The translations under genes and the position numbers were made by a program. The notes under the pieces were generated by a model, which did no database searches, was not told where the DNA came from, and was given only the letters and a program-made list of their open reading frames with translations. From the NCBI GenBank assembly GCA_020723995.1, contig DYHT01000003.1, positions 1 to 64,000 on the forward strand: a DNA stretch of 64,000 nt. The letters run 5' to 3'. Within the stretch, counting starts at the first letter, position 1. Every line of letters starts with the position of its first letter. The stretch comes from Chloroflexus sp. (lineage in GTDB: Bacteria > Chloroflexota > Anaerolineae > Anaerolineales > Villigracilaceae). Shown here piece after piece: positions 50,690 through 59,454 of the stretch.

Positions 50690-50803
50690 GTATCATCTCA
50701 ATAACTTGGGGAGTGGGGTGTGTGCGGGCGGCTTCGCACCCTTCGGGTATGCTTCGCGACCGCCCGCACACACCCTATCCTCCCCTACTTATTGAGAAGA
50801 TAC
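50690..50803. repeat. MITE-like palindromic element, copy 2 (complete, in csp leader)
   Basis: The 114-bp element has terminal inverted repeats GTATCATCTCAATAA and TTATTGAGAAGATAC (14 of 15 paired). GC-rich inner arms (GTGTGTGCGGGCGG) and a 28-base asymmetric loop lie between them. An exact 7-bp direct repeat ATCGCAA flanks it (50683-50689, 50804-50810). The whole unit can fold into one long hairpin in the csp mRNA leader. Confidence 0.88.
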
Positions 50804-50849
50804 ATCGCAACAAATTCTTTTTTTCAATCTCAGTAAGGAGAAGTAACAA

Positions 50850-51059
50850 ATGAACGAGCGTGTGACTGGAACGATCAAATGGTTCAACGCCGCGAAGGGC
50901 TACGGCTTCATCGCGCGCGAGGGCGGCCCGGACGTTTTTGTCCACTACTCCGCTATTCAGTCCGACGGCTTCAAGACCCTGCAAGAAGGCCAGCAAGTGG
51001 AATTCACCATTGAACAAGGCCCCAAAGGTCTGCAGGCGGCCGACGTCAGGCCAATGTAA
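50850..51059 (+). CDS. Cold-shock protein (CspA family)
   Basis: The 69-residue OB-fold protein has RNP1 KGYGFIA and RNP2 VFVHYSAI. It binds single-stranded RNA and DNA as a chaperone. AAGGAG stands 9 bases before the ATG. Its mRNA would carry the long leader with the MITE-like hairpin, which could alter temperature control. Confidence 0.97.
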   Translation: MNERVTGTIKWFNAAKGYGFIAREGGPDVFVHYSAIQSDGFKTLQEGQQVEFTIEQGPKGLQAADVRPM

Positions 51060-51078
51060 TCCCTGAATATAAACCTGG

Positions 51079-51110
51079 AATCCCTCCCAATTTTTGGGAG
51101 GGATTTTTTA
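51079..51110 (+). terminator. Terminator of the cold-shock gene
   Basis: AATCCCTCCC-AATTTTT-GGGAGGGATT then TTTTA; a 10-bp stem. Confidence 0.92.
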
Positions 51111-51377
51111 TTTCTGCTGAACCTCAACCTGGCTCAACCAATTGCCTACAAAAAGGACAACCGCGCTGCCCAGTGTGGCCATCCCGGTGTTGATCGGGCC
51201 GATGGCAAAGAACGTCCATCCGAGCTTGCCGCCCACCAGGTGACCGGCCCAGAAACCCACCCAGGCAAAAACGATAAGAAGGAGCAGCTTCATCAGACTG
51301 CCGCCTTTCCAGAAATGAAATGCCGCGCCGTATAGACTGGACAATAATAAGCCGAAGAATAGAGCTGGAAGGGTCAT
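51108..51377 (-). CDS. Small membrane protein, unknown function
   Basis: The 89-residue protein has three hydrophobic segments: LPALFFGLLLSSLYGAAFHF, LLLLIVFAWVGFWAGHLVGG and ATLGSAVVLFVGNWL. It resembles small GlsB/YeaQ-like membrane proteins in topology only. GAGGAG precedes ATG 51377. Confidence 0.7.
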   Translation of the reverse strand: MTLPALFFGLLLSSLYGAAFHFWKGGSLMKLLLLIVFAWVGFWAGHLVGGKLGWTFFAIGPINTGMATLGSAVVLFVGNWLSQVEVQQK

Positions 51378-51437
51378 GGTGTACTCCTCGAAAACTTACA
51401 CGTGAATGAATACTTCGGTTCTGGCTATGCGCATTTC

Positions 51438-52529
51438 TCAGACAATGATGCCGCCGCCGAGCAACTCCTCCCCATCATAGAACACCGCGGCCTGACCGGG
51501 TGTGATAGCGCGCTGCGGCGCGTCAAAGCGCACCCTTACATTATCCTCACAGCCGGCGTTGACATGCTTGTCAATTTCGAGGGATATAACCTCTGCCCAG
51601 GTTTCTTTGGCTGTATAGCGGATCTTGACTTCAGCGCGAAACGACCCTTTTGGGGCTTGGCCCGAAATCCAATTGATATCTTTTGCAATCAATTCACGCG
51701 AACCGAGTTCGTCCCGTGTCCCGACAACGAGAGAATTCGTGGTTGCATCCTTTTCCAATACATAGACCGGTTGCGTGAGACCGGCACCCAGTCCTTTGCG
51801 CTGGCCGATGGTGTAATAAGCCAATCCCTGGTGCTGGCCGAGGATCCTGCCCTCACGGGTCATGATTGGGCCGGGATGGCCGCCTGCAGCCGGCGCGTTG
51901 CAGCGGATGAAATTACGGTAGTCCTCCCCAGCCAGGAAACACAAATCCTGGCTATCGGCGCGGGCGGCGGTGGGCAGGCCAAGTGATTCGGCGAGTCTGC
52001 GAATCTCTGACTTGGGGTAATCGCCGATTGGAAACAAGGACTTTGCCAGTTTTTCCTGCGTCAGCACATGCAAGACATAGGATTGATCTTTCGTTCGGTC
52101 AACGGCACGCAGCAATTGCTGTCGTCCATCGTCCATCGTCCGTTGTCTTACGTAGTGACCGGTAGCCATGAATTCTGCGCCGAGCGCCAGGGCATGGTTG
52201 AGCAAAAATTCCCAACGGATTACACGGTTACATATCAAACAAGGATTTGGTGTAACTCCCTGAGCGTAACCATCCAGGAAATATTGCACGACAATGGAAT
52301 GAAAGATTTCCTTTGCATCCAGCACATAAAAGGGGATATCGAGTATCGCCGCCACGCGCCGCGCCTGCGCCATGGCATCCGGTGTGCAGCAGCGGTTGGT
52401 GTCTTCCTTGCCTGGCTCGCTCCACAATCGCAGCATCATGCCGATGACATCATAGCCCTGCTGTTTGAGCAAAGCTGCGGCGACGGAGGAGTCTACGCCT
52501 CCAGACATGGCGACAACGACTTTGGACAT
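51438..52529 (-). CDS. mnmA: tRNA-specific 2-thiouridylase MnmA
   Basis: The 363-residue protein has the PP-loop SGGVDSSVAAALL, the first catalytic Cys in NPCLICNRVIRWEFLL and the second in RADSQDLCFL. It thiolates U34 of Lys, Glu and Gln tRNAs using sulfur from the cysteine desulfurase encoded 64 bp upstream. A loop near residue 130 (RTMDDGRQQ) is encoded by 7-base words (CGTCCAT repeated). Confidence 0.97.
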   Translation of the reverse strand: MSKVVVAMSGGVDSSVAAALLKQQGYDVIGMMLRLWSEPGKEDTNRCCTPDAMAQARRVAAILDIPFYVLDAKEIFHSIVVQYFLDGYAQGVTPNPCLICNRVIRWEFLLNHALALGAEFMATGHYVRQRTMDDGRQQLLRAVDRTKDQSYVLHVLTQEKLAKSLFPIGDYPKSEIRRLAESLGLPTAARADSQDLCFLAGEDYRNFIRCNAPAAGGHPGPIMTREGRILGQHQGLAYYTIGQRKGLGAGLTQPVYVLEKDATTNSLVVGTRDELGSRELIAKDINWISGQAPKGSFRAEVKIRYTAKETWAEVISLEIDKHVNAGCEDNVRVRFDAPQRAITPGQAAVFYDGEELLGGGIIV

Positions 52530-52593
52530 TAATCCAGTTCCGCAGTAGTCATCAATCACCTCGTTTTTCCGGACTCAAAACGTTCATCTCTAT

Positions 52594-53748
52594 TCATCTC
52601 CGGTGAATCGCTCTGACCTTTTCCACCAGAGTCGGTAAAACCTTAAGAAAAGCATCTATGTGCGCGGGCGTTGTGCTGCTGCCTAGAGTGACACGCAGCG
52701 ACCCCAGCGCCCACTCACGCGGCAGCCCAAGGCTGGACAGTACATCCGATGGTTCGGGATTACCCGTCTTACACGCCGAGCCGGACGAGCAGGCAAAGCC
52801 AGCCGCATCCAGCAGGGTCAGGAGCAGGTTGCCGTCCACATCTTTGAAGGCAAAAGAGGCGTGATTGGGGAGTCTGGATTCAGGATGCCCGCTCAGACGG
52901 GAATCCGGTATTCCCTCCAACAGTGTGCCGATGATATGGTCGCGCAATGGTTTAAGAGCGGCTGTCCGCTGGCCCCGTTCCTCGGCCGTCAGGCGCAGCG
53001 CCTCAGCAAAACCGACTATGTACGGCACGTTCTGTGTCCCCGCCCGCAGACCAAACTCCTGACCGCCGCCGGTTTGCGCAGGGACGAGCGGCGTCCCTTT
53101 GCGGACGTAGAGCGCGCCGACGCCCTTGGGACCATAGAATTTGTGCCCGCCGAGCGAGAGCAAGTCCACACCAAGAGACTGCACATCCACTGGCAAATAG
53201 GCCGCCGCCTGGACCGCGTCGGTATGGAACAGTACACCCTGACGGTGGCAGACTTCGGCAATCGCTTTTATCGGGTTGATCGTGCCAATTTCGTTATTGG
53301 CGTACATGACCGAGACGAGCCCCGTCCCGCCGCAAATCGCTTTCTCAACCGCTTCCGGTGTGACCATACCGTACTCGTCCAGTTCCAACCATTCAACCTG
53401 GAAACCGTATAATTTTCCCAATTGTTCGGCTGTCCTGCTGACGGCATGATGCTCGGCTTTGGAGGTGAGAATCCATTTTGCACCGGTTTTCTGTCGCATG
53501 GCAAACGCCGCCCCGCGCAGGGCAAGGTTATCGGACTCAGAACCGCACGAGGTGAAAATGATCTCGTCGGGCCGGCAGTTCAGCACAGATGCCACGTTTT
53601 CGCGTGCAGAATCGACTGCCGCCTCGGCTTGCTGTCCATAACGGTGGACGGAGGACGGGTTGCCGAAGGTTTCGGCGAAATATGGCAGCATGGCGTTTAG
53701 CACGCGCGGGTGGACGGGGGTGGTAGCGGCGTAATCGAGATAAATCAT
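52594..53748 (-). CDS. iscS: Cysteine desulfurase (IscS/NifS)
   Basis: The 384-residue PLP enzyme begins MIYLDYAATTPVHPRVLNAM. The PLP Lys is in LLSLGGHKFYGPKGVGALYV and the catalytic Cys in CSSGSACKTGNPEPSDVL. It supplies sulfur for tRNA thiolation by MnmA and for Fe-S clusters. ATG 53748 is preferred; upstream residues are word repeats. Confidence 0.95.
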   Translation of the reverse strand: MIYLDYAATTPVHPRVLNAMLPYFAETFGNPSSVHRYGQQAEAAVDSARENVASVLNCRPDEIIFTSCGSESDNLALRGAAFAMRQKTGAKWILTSKAEHHAVSRTAEQLGKLYGFQVEWLELDEYGMVTPEAVEKAICGGTGLVSVMYANNEIGTINPIKAIAEVCHRQGVLFHTDAVQAAAYLPVDVQSLGVDLLSLGGHKFYGPKGVGALYVRKGTPLVPAQTGGGQEFGLRAGTQNVPYIVGFAEALRLTAEERGQRTAALKPLRDHIIGTLLEGIPDSRLSGHPESRLPNHASFAFKDVDGNLLLTLLDAAGFACSSGSACKTGNPEPSDVLSSLGLPREWALGSLRVTLGSSTTPAHIDAFLKVLPTLVEKVRAIHRR

Positions 53749-53898
53749 GGTTGAAGGTTGCAGGTTGAAAGTTGAAAGTGGATAAGATGGGGTGATTATA
53801 CCGCATGCGGTACGATGTACCGCTACGCGGTACGATGCTGCATGGGCGTAACGTACATCATTCCTGAATAGTATTGTGTATTGTAGTAATATACAAGC
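53749..53898. repeat. 7-base word array and GGTAC palindromes
   Basis: GTTGAAG-GTTGCAG-GTTGAAA-GTTGAAA precedes the iscS start. Further on, TACCGCATGCGGTA is a perfect palindrome and GCGGTAC-GAT-GTACCGC a perfect hairpin. TGTATTGTAGTAATATACA (53877-53895) may be the brnTA operator. Confidence 0.55.
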
Positions 53899-54198
53899 GT
53901 GATTGACCTGAACAGCATTGTCTGTTTCGACTGGGATGAAGGCAACCGAGTAAAGAACTGGCTCAAGCATCATGTGGCAACGAGCGAGTGCGAGGAAACC
54001 TTCTTCAACCTACCCCTACTCTTGCAGGCCGACTCATCACACTCGCAAGCCGAGTCACGTAATTTCGTTCTGGGTCAGACCAATGCAGGACGATATTTAT
54101 CTGTCGCCTTCACCCTTAGAAACAATAAAATCCGTGTTATCCCCGCACGTGATATGAGCCAAAGAGAAAGCGCTGCCTATGAACAAGCCAATTCCTGA
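53899..54198 (+). CDS. brnT: BrnT-type toxin
   Basis: The 99-residue protein has the BrnT/DUF497 form: FDWDEGNRVKNWLKHHVATS, SQAESRNFVLGQTNAGRYLS and [18 protein letters not shown]. BrnT is a RelE-like RNase toxin. The start is GTG 53899. It overlaps the antitoxin gene by 20 bp. Confidence 0.88.
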   Translation: MIDLNSIVCFDWDEGNRVKNWLKHHVATSECEETFFNLPLLLQADSSHSQAESRNFVLGQTNAGRYLSVAFTLRNNKIRVIPARDMSQRESAAYEQANS

Positions 54199-54502
54199 AT
54201 TCGAGAACGAAGACGAAGAGCGCGCTTTCTGGGCGGAGCACGACTCCAGCGAATACGTGGACTGGAGCAAGGCAAGGTGGGCTGTCTTCCCTAACCTGAA
54301 ACCGTCCACGCGCGCCATCTCGCTGCGCCTGCCTGAATCGATGCTGAACGAATTGCGCCAGCTTGCAAACCAACGCGATGTGCCGTATCAGTCGCTTATC
54401 AAAATCTTCCTGCGTGAGCGGATAGACCAGGAATACCGCAACCCGTCAAACCTGGCAGTGGCCGAAGGGAAAGCCAACTACCACACCCCTAAGCAGAAAT
54501 AA
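54179..54502 (+). CDS. brnA: BrnA/CopG-type antitoxin
   Basis: The 107-residue protein has an acidic N-terminal part ([20 protein letters not shown]) and a C-terminal ribbon-helix-helix ([20 protein letters not shown] ... [13 protein letters not shown]). It should bind BrnT and repress the promoter. The partner order and overlap are typical. Confidence 0.85.
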   Translation: MNKPIPEFENEDEERAFWAEHDSSEYVDWSKARWAVFPNLKPSTRAISLRLPESMLNELRQLANQRDVPYQSLIKIFLRERIDQEYRNPSNLAVAEGKANYHTPKQK

Positions 54503-54614
54503 CTATCCCCTGGGCAGCCACCACGCCGATTCTCAAAGAGCCCAGGTCTATTTCTTTCTCCTCGACCCTCTACCTGTTATAATACCCCCGTCATTATCTT
54601 ATTCAGGAGTCCAC

Positions 54615-56057
54615 ATGGCAACAAAAATTTACTTTGGCACCGACGGCTGGCGCGGCGTGATCGCCGAAGACTATACCTTCGATAGTGTCCGCCGCTGCGC
54701 GCAGGGGTTTGCCACTTACTTGCTCGAAAAGGGTAAAAAAGACCGGTGGGTGGTCGTCGGGTACGACAAACGCTTCGGCTCGGAGAATTTCGCCGCGGCC
54801 GTCGCCGAAGTGCTGGCGGGTAACGGGTTGAAAGTCCACCTGACGGAGGACGCCACCCCCACGCCGGTCATCGCCTTCTCGGTGGTCAAGAAGCAAGCCT
54901 GCGGCGCGGTCAACATCACCGCCTCGCATAATCCGGCCAGCGATAACGGCTTCAAGGTGCGCGACGAAAACGGTGGCGCGATTGATCCCGATGGGTTGAA
55001 ACAAATCGAGTCACTTATTCCCGATGACCTGTCCAAAGTCAAACGTCTGACGTTCAACGTTGGGCTCACTGACGGAAAGATTGTGAAATTCGACCCCGCG
55101 CCGGATTACATCGCTCATTTGCAAAACTTGATTGATTTACAACCCATCAAAGACGCCGGCCTGACTATTCTTGTTGACGCCATGTGGGGCAATGGCGCGG
55201 GCTGGTTTACCCGGCTGTTGGCAGGCGGCAGAACGCGCGTCATCGAGATCCACAGCCACCGCAACCCAATCTTCCCAGAGATGAAACGCCCCGAACCGAT
55301 TCCGCCCAACATCAACGTCGGCCTGCAAGCCACCCTGGATCACAAAGCCGACGTGCTGATCGTCACCGACGGCGACGCCGACCGGCTGGGCGTGGGCGAT
55401 GAGCAGGGTGAATTCATCAACCAATTGCGCATGTATGGCCTGCTGGCCTATTACCTGCTCGAAATTCGCGGCCAACGCGGCCCGATCGTCAAGACAATCT
55501 CCACCACCACCATGCTCAACAAACTGGGGATGCTCTATAACGTGCCGGTTTACGAGACCGGCGTCGGCTTCAAGTACGTCGCTCCGAAGATGCTCGAGAC
55601 CGACGCTCTGATTGGCGGCGAGGAGAGCGGCGGCTACGCCTTCCGCGGCAATGTCCCCGAGCGAGATGGCATCCTGGCCGGCCTGTACCTGCTTGACTTC
55701 ATGGTCAAGACCGGCAAGAAGCCCTCTCAACTGCTCGACCTGCTCTTCGCTAAGGTCGGCGTGCATTATTACGACCGCATTGACACGCCCTTCACAGGCA
55801 ATCGCGAGGATCGCGAAGCGCTCATCCTGGCCGCCAACCCCAAGACCATCGGCGGGCTGAAGGTCAGCGAGCAGGTCACACTGGACGGCTACCTCTTCCG
55901 CTTGCACGAAGTGTCTAGCGGAGAGGATGGCGGCTGGATGCTGATCCGCTTTTCCGGCACCGAGTCGATCATGCGCGTCTACTGCGAGACCACCCACGCT
56001 GATAAAGTTAAGGCAATCCTTGAGGATGGGTTGAAGATTGCAGGTTTGAAGGTTTAA
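54615..56057 (+). CDS. Phosphohexomutase (phosphoglucomutase/phosphomannomutase)
   Basis: The 480-residue alpha-D-phosphohexomutase has the phosphoserine loop in [16 protein letters not shown] and the Mg loop [16 protein letters not shown]. The sugar-binding loop is [20 protein letters not shown] and the phosphate loop [14 protein letters not shown]. It interconverts hexose 1- and 6-phosphates for wall or glycogen precursors. CAGGAG precedes ATG 54615 and TATAAT lies at 54578-54583. Confidence 0.95.
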   Translation: MATKIYFGTDGWRGVIAEDYTFDSVRRCAQGFATYLLEKGKKDRWVVVGYDKRFGSENFAAAVAEVLAGNGLKVHLTEDATPTPVIAFSVVKKQACGAVNITASHNPASDNGFKVRDENGGAIDPDGLKQIESLIPDDLSKVKRLTFNVGLTDGKIVKFDPAPDYIAHLQNLIDLQPIKDAGLTILVDAMWGNGAGWFTRLLAGGRTRVIEIHSHRNPIFPEMKRPEPIPPNINVGLQATLDHKADVLIVTDGDADRLGVGDEQGEFINQLRMYGLLAYYLLEIRGQRGPIVKTISTTTMLNKLGMLYNVPVYETGVGFKYVAPKMLETDALIGGEESGGYAFRGNVPERDGILAGLYLLDFMVKTGKKPSQLLDLLFAKVGVHYYDRIDTPFTGNREDREALILAANPKTIGGLKVSEQVTLDGYLFRLHEVSSGEDGGWMLIRFSGTESIMRVYCETTHADKVKAILEDGLKIAGLKV

Positions 56058-56062
56058 CAACC

Positions 56063-56102
56063 GACGCCCAACCTTCAACCTTCAACTTGAAACTTGAAAC
56101 TT
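56063..56102. repeat. 7-base word array before tatD
   Basis: CAACCTT-CAACCTT-CAACTTG-AAACTTG-AAACTTA fills the gap and supplies the TTG start of the next gene. It is the reverse complement of the array at 53.75 kb. Confidence 0.65.
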
Positions 56103-56966
56103 ACAGACACCCACTGCCACCTGGACTTTAATAAATTCGACGTGGATCGAGACGAGGTGTTGGGTCGCGCCTGGGAGGCCGGCCTGACCCGCATCCTGAT
56201 CCCCGGCATCACGCTACCCGCCAGCCGGTCCGCCGTCAAACTGGCCGAGAGCCACCCCAGGCTATTCGCGGCAATCGGCATCCACCCAAATGACTCGCTG
56301 ACCTGGGCATCAGAAACGAAAAACGAGTTGCGAGTGCTGGCAGGCCCTCACCCCATCCCCACGTCCGACAGTACAACTGTCGGACGATCAAATAAAGTTG
56401 TTGCCATTGGGGAGATCGGCCTTGATTATTACTGGGATTCTGCGCCCCACGTCCACCAGCAAATGGTATTGAATGAGCAGCTTGCCCTGGCTATGGAACT
56501 TCGTCTGCCTGTGGTGCTCCATTGCCGCGAAAAAGGCGACGCCCTGCACGGCGCTTGTGCTGAGGATTTGATAGAAATCCTGGAGAAATGGGTGGACAGG
56601 CTAAGGGTGGAAAAGAGTCTGCTGGCAGAACGCCCGGGTGTGTTACACTCGTTCAGTGGCTCACGCGAAACGGCGCAGCGTGCGATCCGGCTTGGATTTT
56701 ACATCGGTGTGACAGGCCCGGTCACATACAAGAACGCGCTAAAACGGCAGGAAGTGAGTGGGGCTTTACCGCTCGAACGTTTACTCATCGAAACGGATGC
56801 GCCCTTCCTTGCCCCACATCCACAGCGCGGCCGGCGTAACGAGCCTGCGTTCGTCGTCGAAATTGCTGATAAAATTGCACAGCTAAATTCCCGCAGCCTG
56901 GATGAAGTGGCCGCCATCACCAGCGCCAACGCGGCCCGTCTCTTCTCCTGGGGAGAAATGGATTGA
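56094..56966 (+). CDS. tatD: TatD-family metal-dependent hydrolase
   Basis: The 290-residue protein has TDTHCHLDFNKF with the metal His pair, AAIGIHPND, VAIGEIGLDYYWDSA, VVLHCRE, VLHSFSGS and LIETDAPFLAPHP. TatD enzymes are 3'-5' DNases and D-aminoacyl-tRNA hydrolase-like proteins. The start is TTG 56094 because family similarity begins at LTDTHCH. An in-frame palindrome at 56363-56385 (GTCCGACAGT-ACA-ACTGTCGGAC) adds about 20 residues before the GEIGLDYY block. Confidence 0.93.
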   Translation: MKLTDTHCHLDFNKFDVDRDEVLGRAWEAGLTRILIPGITLPASRSAVKLAESHPRLFAAIGIHPNDSLTWASETKNELRVLAGPHPIPTSDSTTVGRSNKVVAIGEIGLDYYWDSAPHVHQQMVLNEQLALAMELRLPVVLHCREKGDALHGACAEDLIEILEKWVDRLRVEKSLLAERPGVLHSFSGSRETAQRAIRLGFYIGVTGPVTYKNALKRQEVSGALPLERLLIETDAPFLAPHPQRGRRNEPAFVVEIADKIAQLNSRSLDEVAAITSANAARLFSWGEMD

Positions 56967-57931
56967 GCATCACTACATTTTTTACTCCTGTTCAAGAGAA
57001 TATGCGCCTAGTCGAAGAATTGATGCGCGCCCAGGCGGATGAACATCATCCCGAACTGCGCGCCGCGTTGCATCATCTGCTGGGCGCGGGGGGAAAGCGC
57101 ATCCGACCGACCCTGGTCCTGCTGGTCGGCAATATGCTGGGCGCCGACCCCAACAAGCTGATCACCCTGGCTGCGGCCGTTGAATTGCTGCACACGGCCA
57201 CGCTGGTGCATGACGATCTGATTGATGGCGCGTTGTTGCGGCGCGGCAACCCGACCTTGAACGCGCGTTGGACTCCGGCCGCCACCGTACTGACCGGCGA
57301 TTTTGTCTTCGCCCGCGCCGCCAAACTGGCCGCCGAGACCGACTGCCTGCCGCTCATGCGTCTGTTTGCCGAAACATTGGCGATCATCGTCAACGGCGAA
57401 TTAACCCAACTCTTCACCAGCCGCGGCATTGCCAGCCGCGAGAATTACAATCAACGCATATACGCCAAGACAGCTTCGCTCTTTGAAATGTCAGCGCGGG
57501 CAGCCGCCATGATCAGCCCGGTGGACGAAGCCAGCATCGAAGCCTTGCGCAATTATGGCTACCAGGTTGGGATGGCTTTCCAAATCGTTGATGACATCCT
57601 GGATTTTACCGGTGAGCAGGCCGAGGTCGGTAAGCCAGTCGGCAGCGACCTGCTGCATGGGCTGATTACCCTCCCCACCCTTCATTACATCGAAAACCAT
57701 CCAAGCGATCCGGATGTCAGCCTGCTTCTGAATGGAAATTACAGCCTCGAAAAGGAACGTATGTTCCGGCTGGTGCAATCCATCCGGCAGAGCGAAGCTA
57801 TATCGCAATCGTTGAGTGAGGCTGGGAAATACGTAGATGAGGCCTTAGGCACATTGGCAGATATGCCGGCCGGGATAGAAAAACAGTCCCTGGAAGACCT
57901 GGCACGTTATATCGTAGATAGAAGGTTGTAG
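56963..57931 (+). CDS. Polyprenyl diphosphate synthase
   Basis: The 322-residue trans-prenyltransferase has the first Asp-rich motif LVHDDLIDGALLRRGNPTLN and the second FQIVDDILDFTGE. It elongates farnesyl-type precursors to the chain for menaquinone or bactoprenol; chain length cannot be set here. TTG 56963 overlaps the tatD stop (TTGA). Confidence 0.95.
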   Translation: MSITTFFTPVQENMRLVEELMRAQADEHHPELRAALHHLLGAGGKRIRPTLVLLVGNMLGADPNKLITLAAAVELLHTATLVHDDLIDGALLRRGNPTLNARWTPAATVLTGDFVFARAAKLAAETDCLPLMRLFAETLAIIVNGELTQLFTSRGIASRENYNQRIYAKTASLFEMSARAAAMISPVDEASIEALRNYGYQVGMAFQIVDDILDFTGEQAEVGKPVGSDLLHGLITLPTLHYIENHPSDPDVSLLLNGNYSLEKERMFRLVQSIRQSEAISQSLSEAGKYVDEALGTLADMPAGIEKQSLEDLARYIVDRRL

Positions 57932-57971
57932 GGAATTCGCATGAAAGAGGGGGATGTGAAAAAGCCAAGAG

Positions 57972-58055
57972 TGGGGCGGGTGGGGGTCGAACCCACAAGA
58001 CCTCACGGCCGGTGGATTTTAAGTCCACTGCGTCTGCCAATTCCGCCACCGCCCC
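57972..58055 (-). tRNA. tRNA-Leu (anticodon TAA)
   Basis: The cloverleaf has a 7-bp acceptor (GGGGCGG/CCGCCCC), anticodon loop GACTTAAAATC, a long variable arm (GGCCGTGAGGTC) typical of class II, and T-arm GTGGGTTCGACCCCCAC. The 3' CCA is not encoded. Confidence 0.97.
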
Positions 58056-58088
58056 ACGGGGATGATTCTACCCGAAGTACTTGATTCG

Positions 58089-58778
58089 TCAAGGCGGACG
58101 AACAACATCATCCCAACAATGCCCCATTCGTTTGTGAGAACTTGCATAGCGCGAGGCAAAATGCACCCACCACGGCGACAGTCTTGCCTGGATTTTTGCC
58201 CCCCCGATGACCGCCCGCAGCTCATCCGAGCCATCGAACTGCGGCAGCAGCATAAGAGCCGACCCCAATTCTAAGGCGGCATGTGCATCCGAGCCGGCCG
58301 TGCCAGGAAGGTTGTATTCTTGGGCGAATTGAGCAGCTTTCCGATTGGATCCCGGCCACATACAGCGGGCGTTGAAAACCTCGATCGCGTCCACCAGCGG
58401 AGCGATCTCCAGTAAATCTTCGAGCGTCCAATGACCGCTGCGCAGCGCGTCGAAGGGATGCGACACGCTGATGAATGCCCCCTGGCCGCGTAATCGTTTG
58501 ATCGTCTCCTTTGGCGAAAGGCCGGGTGGCACATCTTCGGTCACATAAGCAGCCAGGATTTCGCCGCGCGTGGTCATGATCTCCTCGCCGAGGATGATCA
58601 GCTCTGGGTCCAGTTCTTGGGCCTCGCGCGCCCCGGCAACGGTATTGTGATCGGTCACCACAAGGCGGTCAATCCCCCTACGGCGACAGGTTTGAACCAA
58701 CCTTTCGAGGCTGGTCAAGGAATCTTTGGAGAAAATGGTATGGGTATGAAAGTCAATTTGCAGTAAGGATGGTTTCAT
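58089..58778 (-). CDS. PHP-domain phosphoesterase
   Basis: The 229-residue protein has the PHP metal motifs IDFHTHTIFSKDSLTSLERL, VTDHNTVAGAREA, GEEIMTTRGEILAAYV, VSHPFD and GSDAHAALELG. It is a likely metal-dependent phosphoesterase like YciV/TrpH or RNase AM; the substrate is unknown. The start is ATG 58778. Part of the C terminus (HFASRYASSHKRMGHC) is unusual. Confidence 0.9.
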   Translation of the reverse strand: MKPSLLQIDFHTHTIFSKDSLTSLERLVQTCRRRGIDRLVVTDHNTVAGAREAQELDPELIILGEEIMTTRGEILAAYVTEDVPPGLSPKETIKRLRGQGAFISVSHPFDALRSGHWTLEDLLEIAPLVDAIEVFNARCMWPGSNRKAAQFAQEYNLPGTAGSDAHAALELGSALMLLPQFDGSDELRAVIGGAKIQARLSPWWVHFASRYASSHKRMGHCWDDVVRPP

Positions 58779-58884
58779 CTGGGGTTTTTCGCCAATTGTA
58801 CCTTGCGGTTTGACAGTTTGGTGAAATTCTTGAGTTGTGAGTTCGCAAAAGAAATAATTTAAATTGACCAATTCTAAAAAGGTC

Positions 58885-58914
58885 TTTACAATAGCTCATT
58901 TGTTCTAGTATAAT
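58885..58914 (+). promoter_or_regulatory. Promoter giving a leaderless mRNA
   Basis: TTTACA (58885-58890), 18 bases, TATAAT (58909-58914). The GTG start is at 58921, so transcription and translation should begin at about the same base. Confidence 0.72.
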
Positions 58915-58920
58915 GCGGGG

Positions 58921-59343
58921 GTGAACCGCTTGTGCAGTTTTTTTCTTTCCCTGGGCATTCAAATACCCAACGCAAGAACTATCGCGATTGATGGTAACTT
59001 GCTGCAATTGCTCCAGGGTTTAGCTGACAAAGAAGGGATTTCTCTTGAAGAAATTTCTTTGAAGCTGCTCAATCAAGCCATAAAGGACCACCATGTTAAT
59101 CAGGAACTCTGGCAGCGTTGGCTGTCATTGAGTGCACGCGAACAACAAGTAGCTGCTTTGCTTTGTCTTGGTTACACCAATCAGCAGATCGCCGGCCAAC
59201 TGATAATATCGCCCGAGACTGTAAAAACTCATGTCCGAAACACGTTGCATAAATTCAAAGTCAAGACCAGATACGATCTTAAACTAGCCCTGGCAAATTG
59301 GGATTTCAGCGGATGGGATCATCAGAGAAGCATAGAAACATAA
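58921..59343 (+). CDS. LuxR-type DNA-binding regulator
   Basis: The 140-residue protein ends in a LuxR/GerE helix-turn-helix (LSAREQQVAALLCLGYTNQQ then IAGQLIISPETVKTHVRNTL). The N-terminal 70 residues are a short helical part (IDGNLLQLLQGLADKEGISL), not a response-regulator receiver domain. It is separated from the radical SAM operon by a terminator, and may control that operon. Confidence 0.85.
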   Translation: MNRLCSFFLSLGIQIPNARTIAIDGNLLQLLQGLADKEGISLEEISLKLLNQAIKDHHVNQELWQRWLSLSAREQQVAALLCLGYTNQQIAGQLIISPETVKTHVRNTLHKFKVKTRYDLKLALANWDFSGWDHQRSIET

Positions 59344-59376
59344 TACAATGGGTTAACCCAAAACTAACCTGCATCC

Positions 59377-59398
59377 TCCCCCACGCGGGGGATTTTTT
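59377..59398 (+). terminator. Terminator after the LuxR-type gene
   Basis: TCCCCC-ACGC-GGGGGA followed by six T. Upstream, TGGGTTAACCCA (59349-59360) is a perfect palindrome that may be an operator. Confidence 0.9.
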
Positions 59399-59454
59399 AT
59401 TGTTATAAGAGTGGGGTTTGCCGCCTTTATTATCAAGTTGGGAACTGGTTCAGG

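Noticed and set aside
53821-53845. GCGGTAC hairpins as a brnT attenuator
   Set aside because: No T-run and about 60 bases before the gene; probably another repeat.
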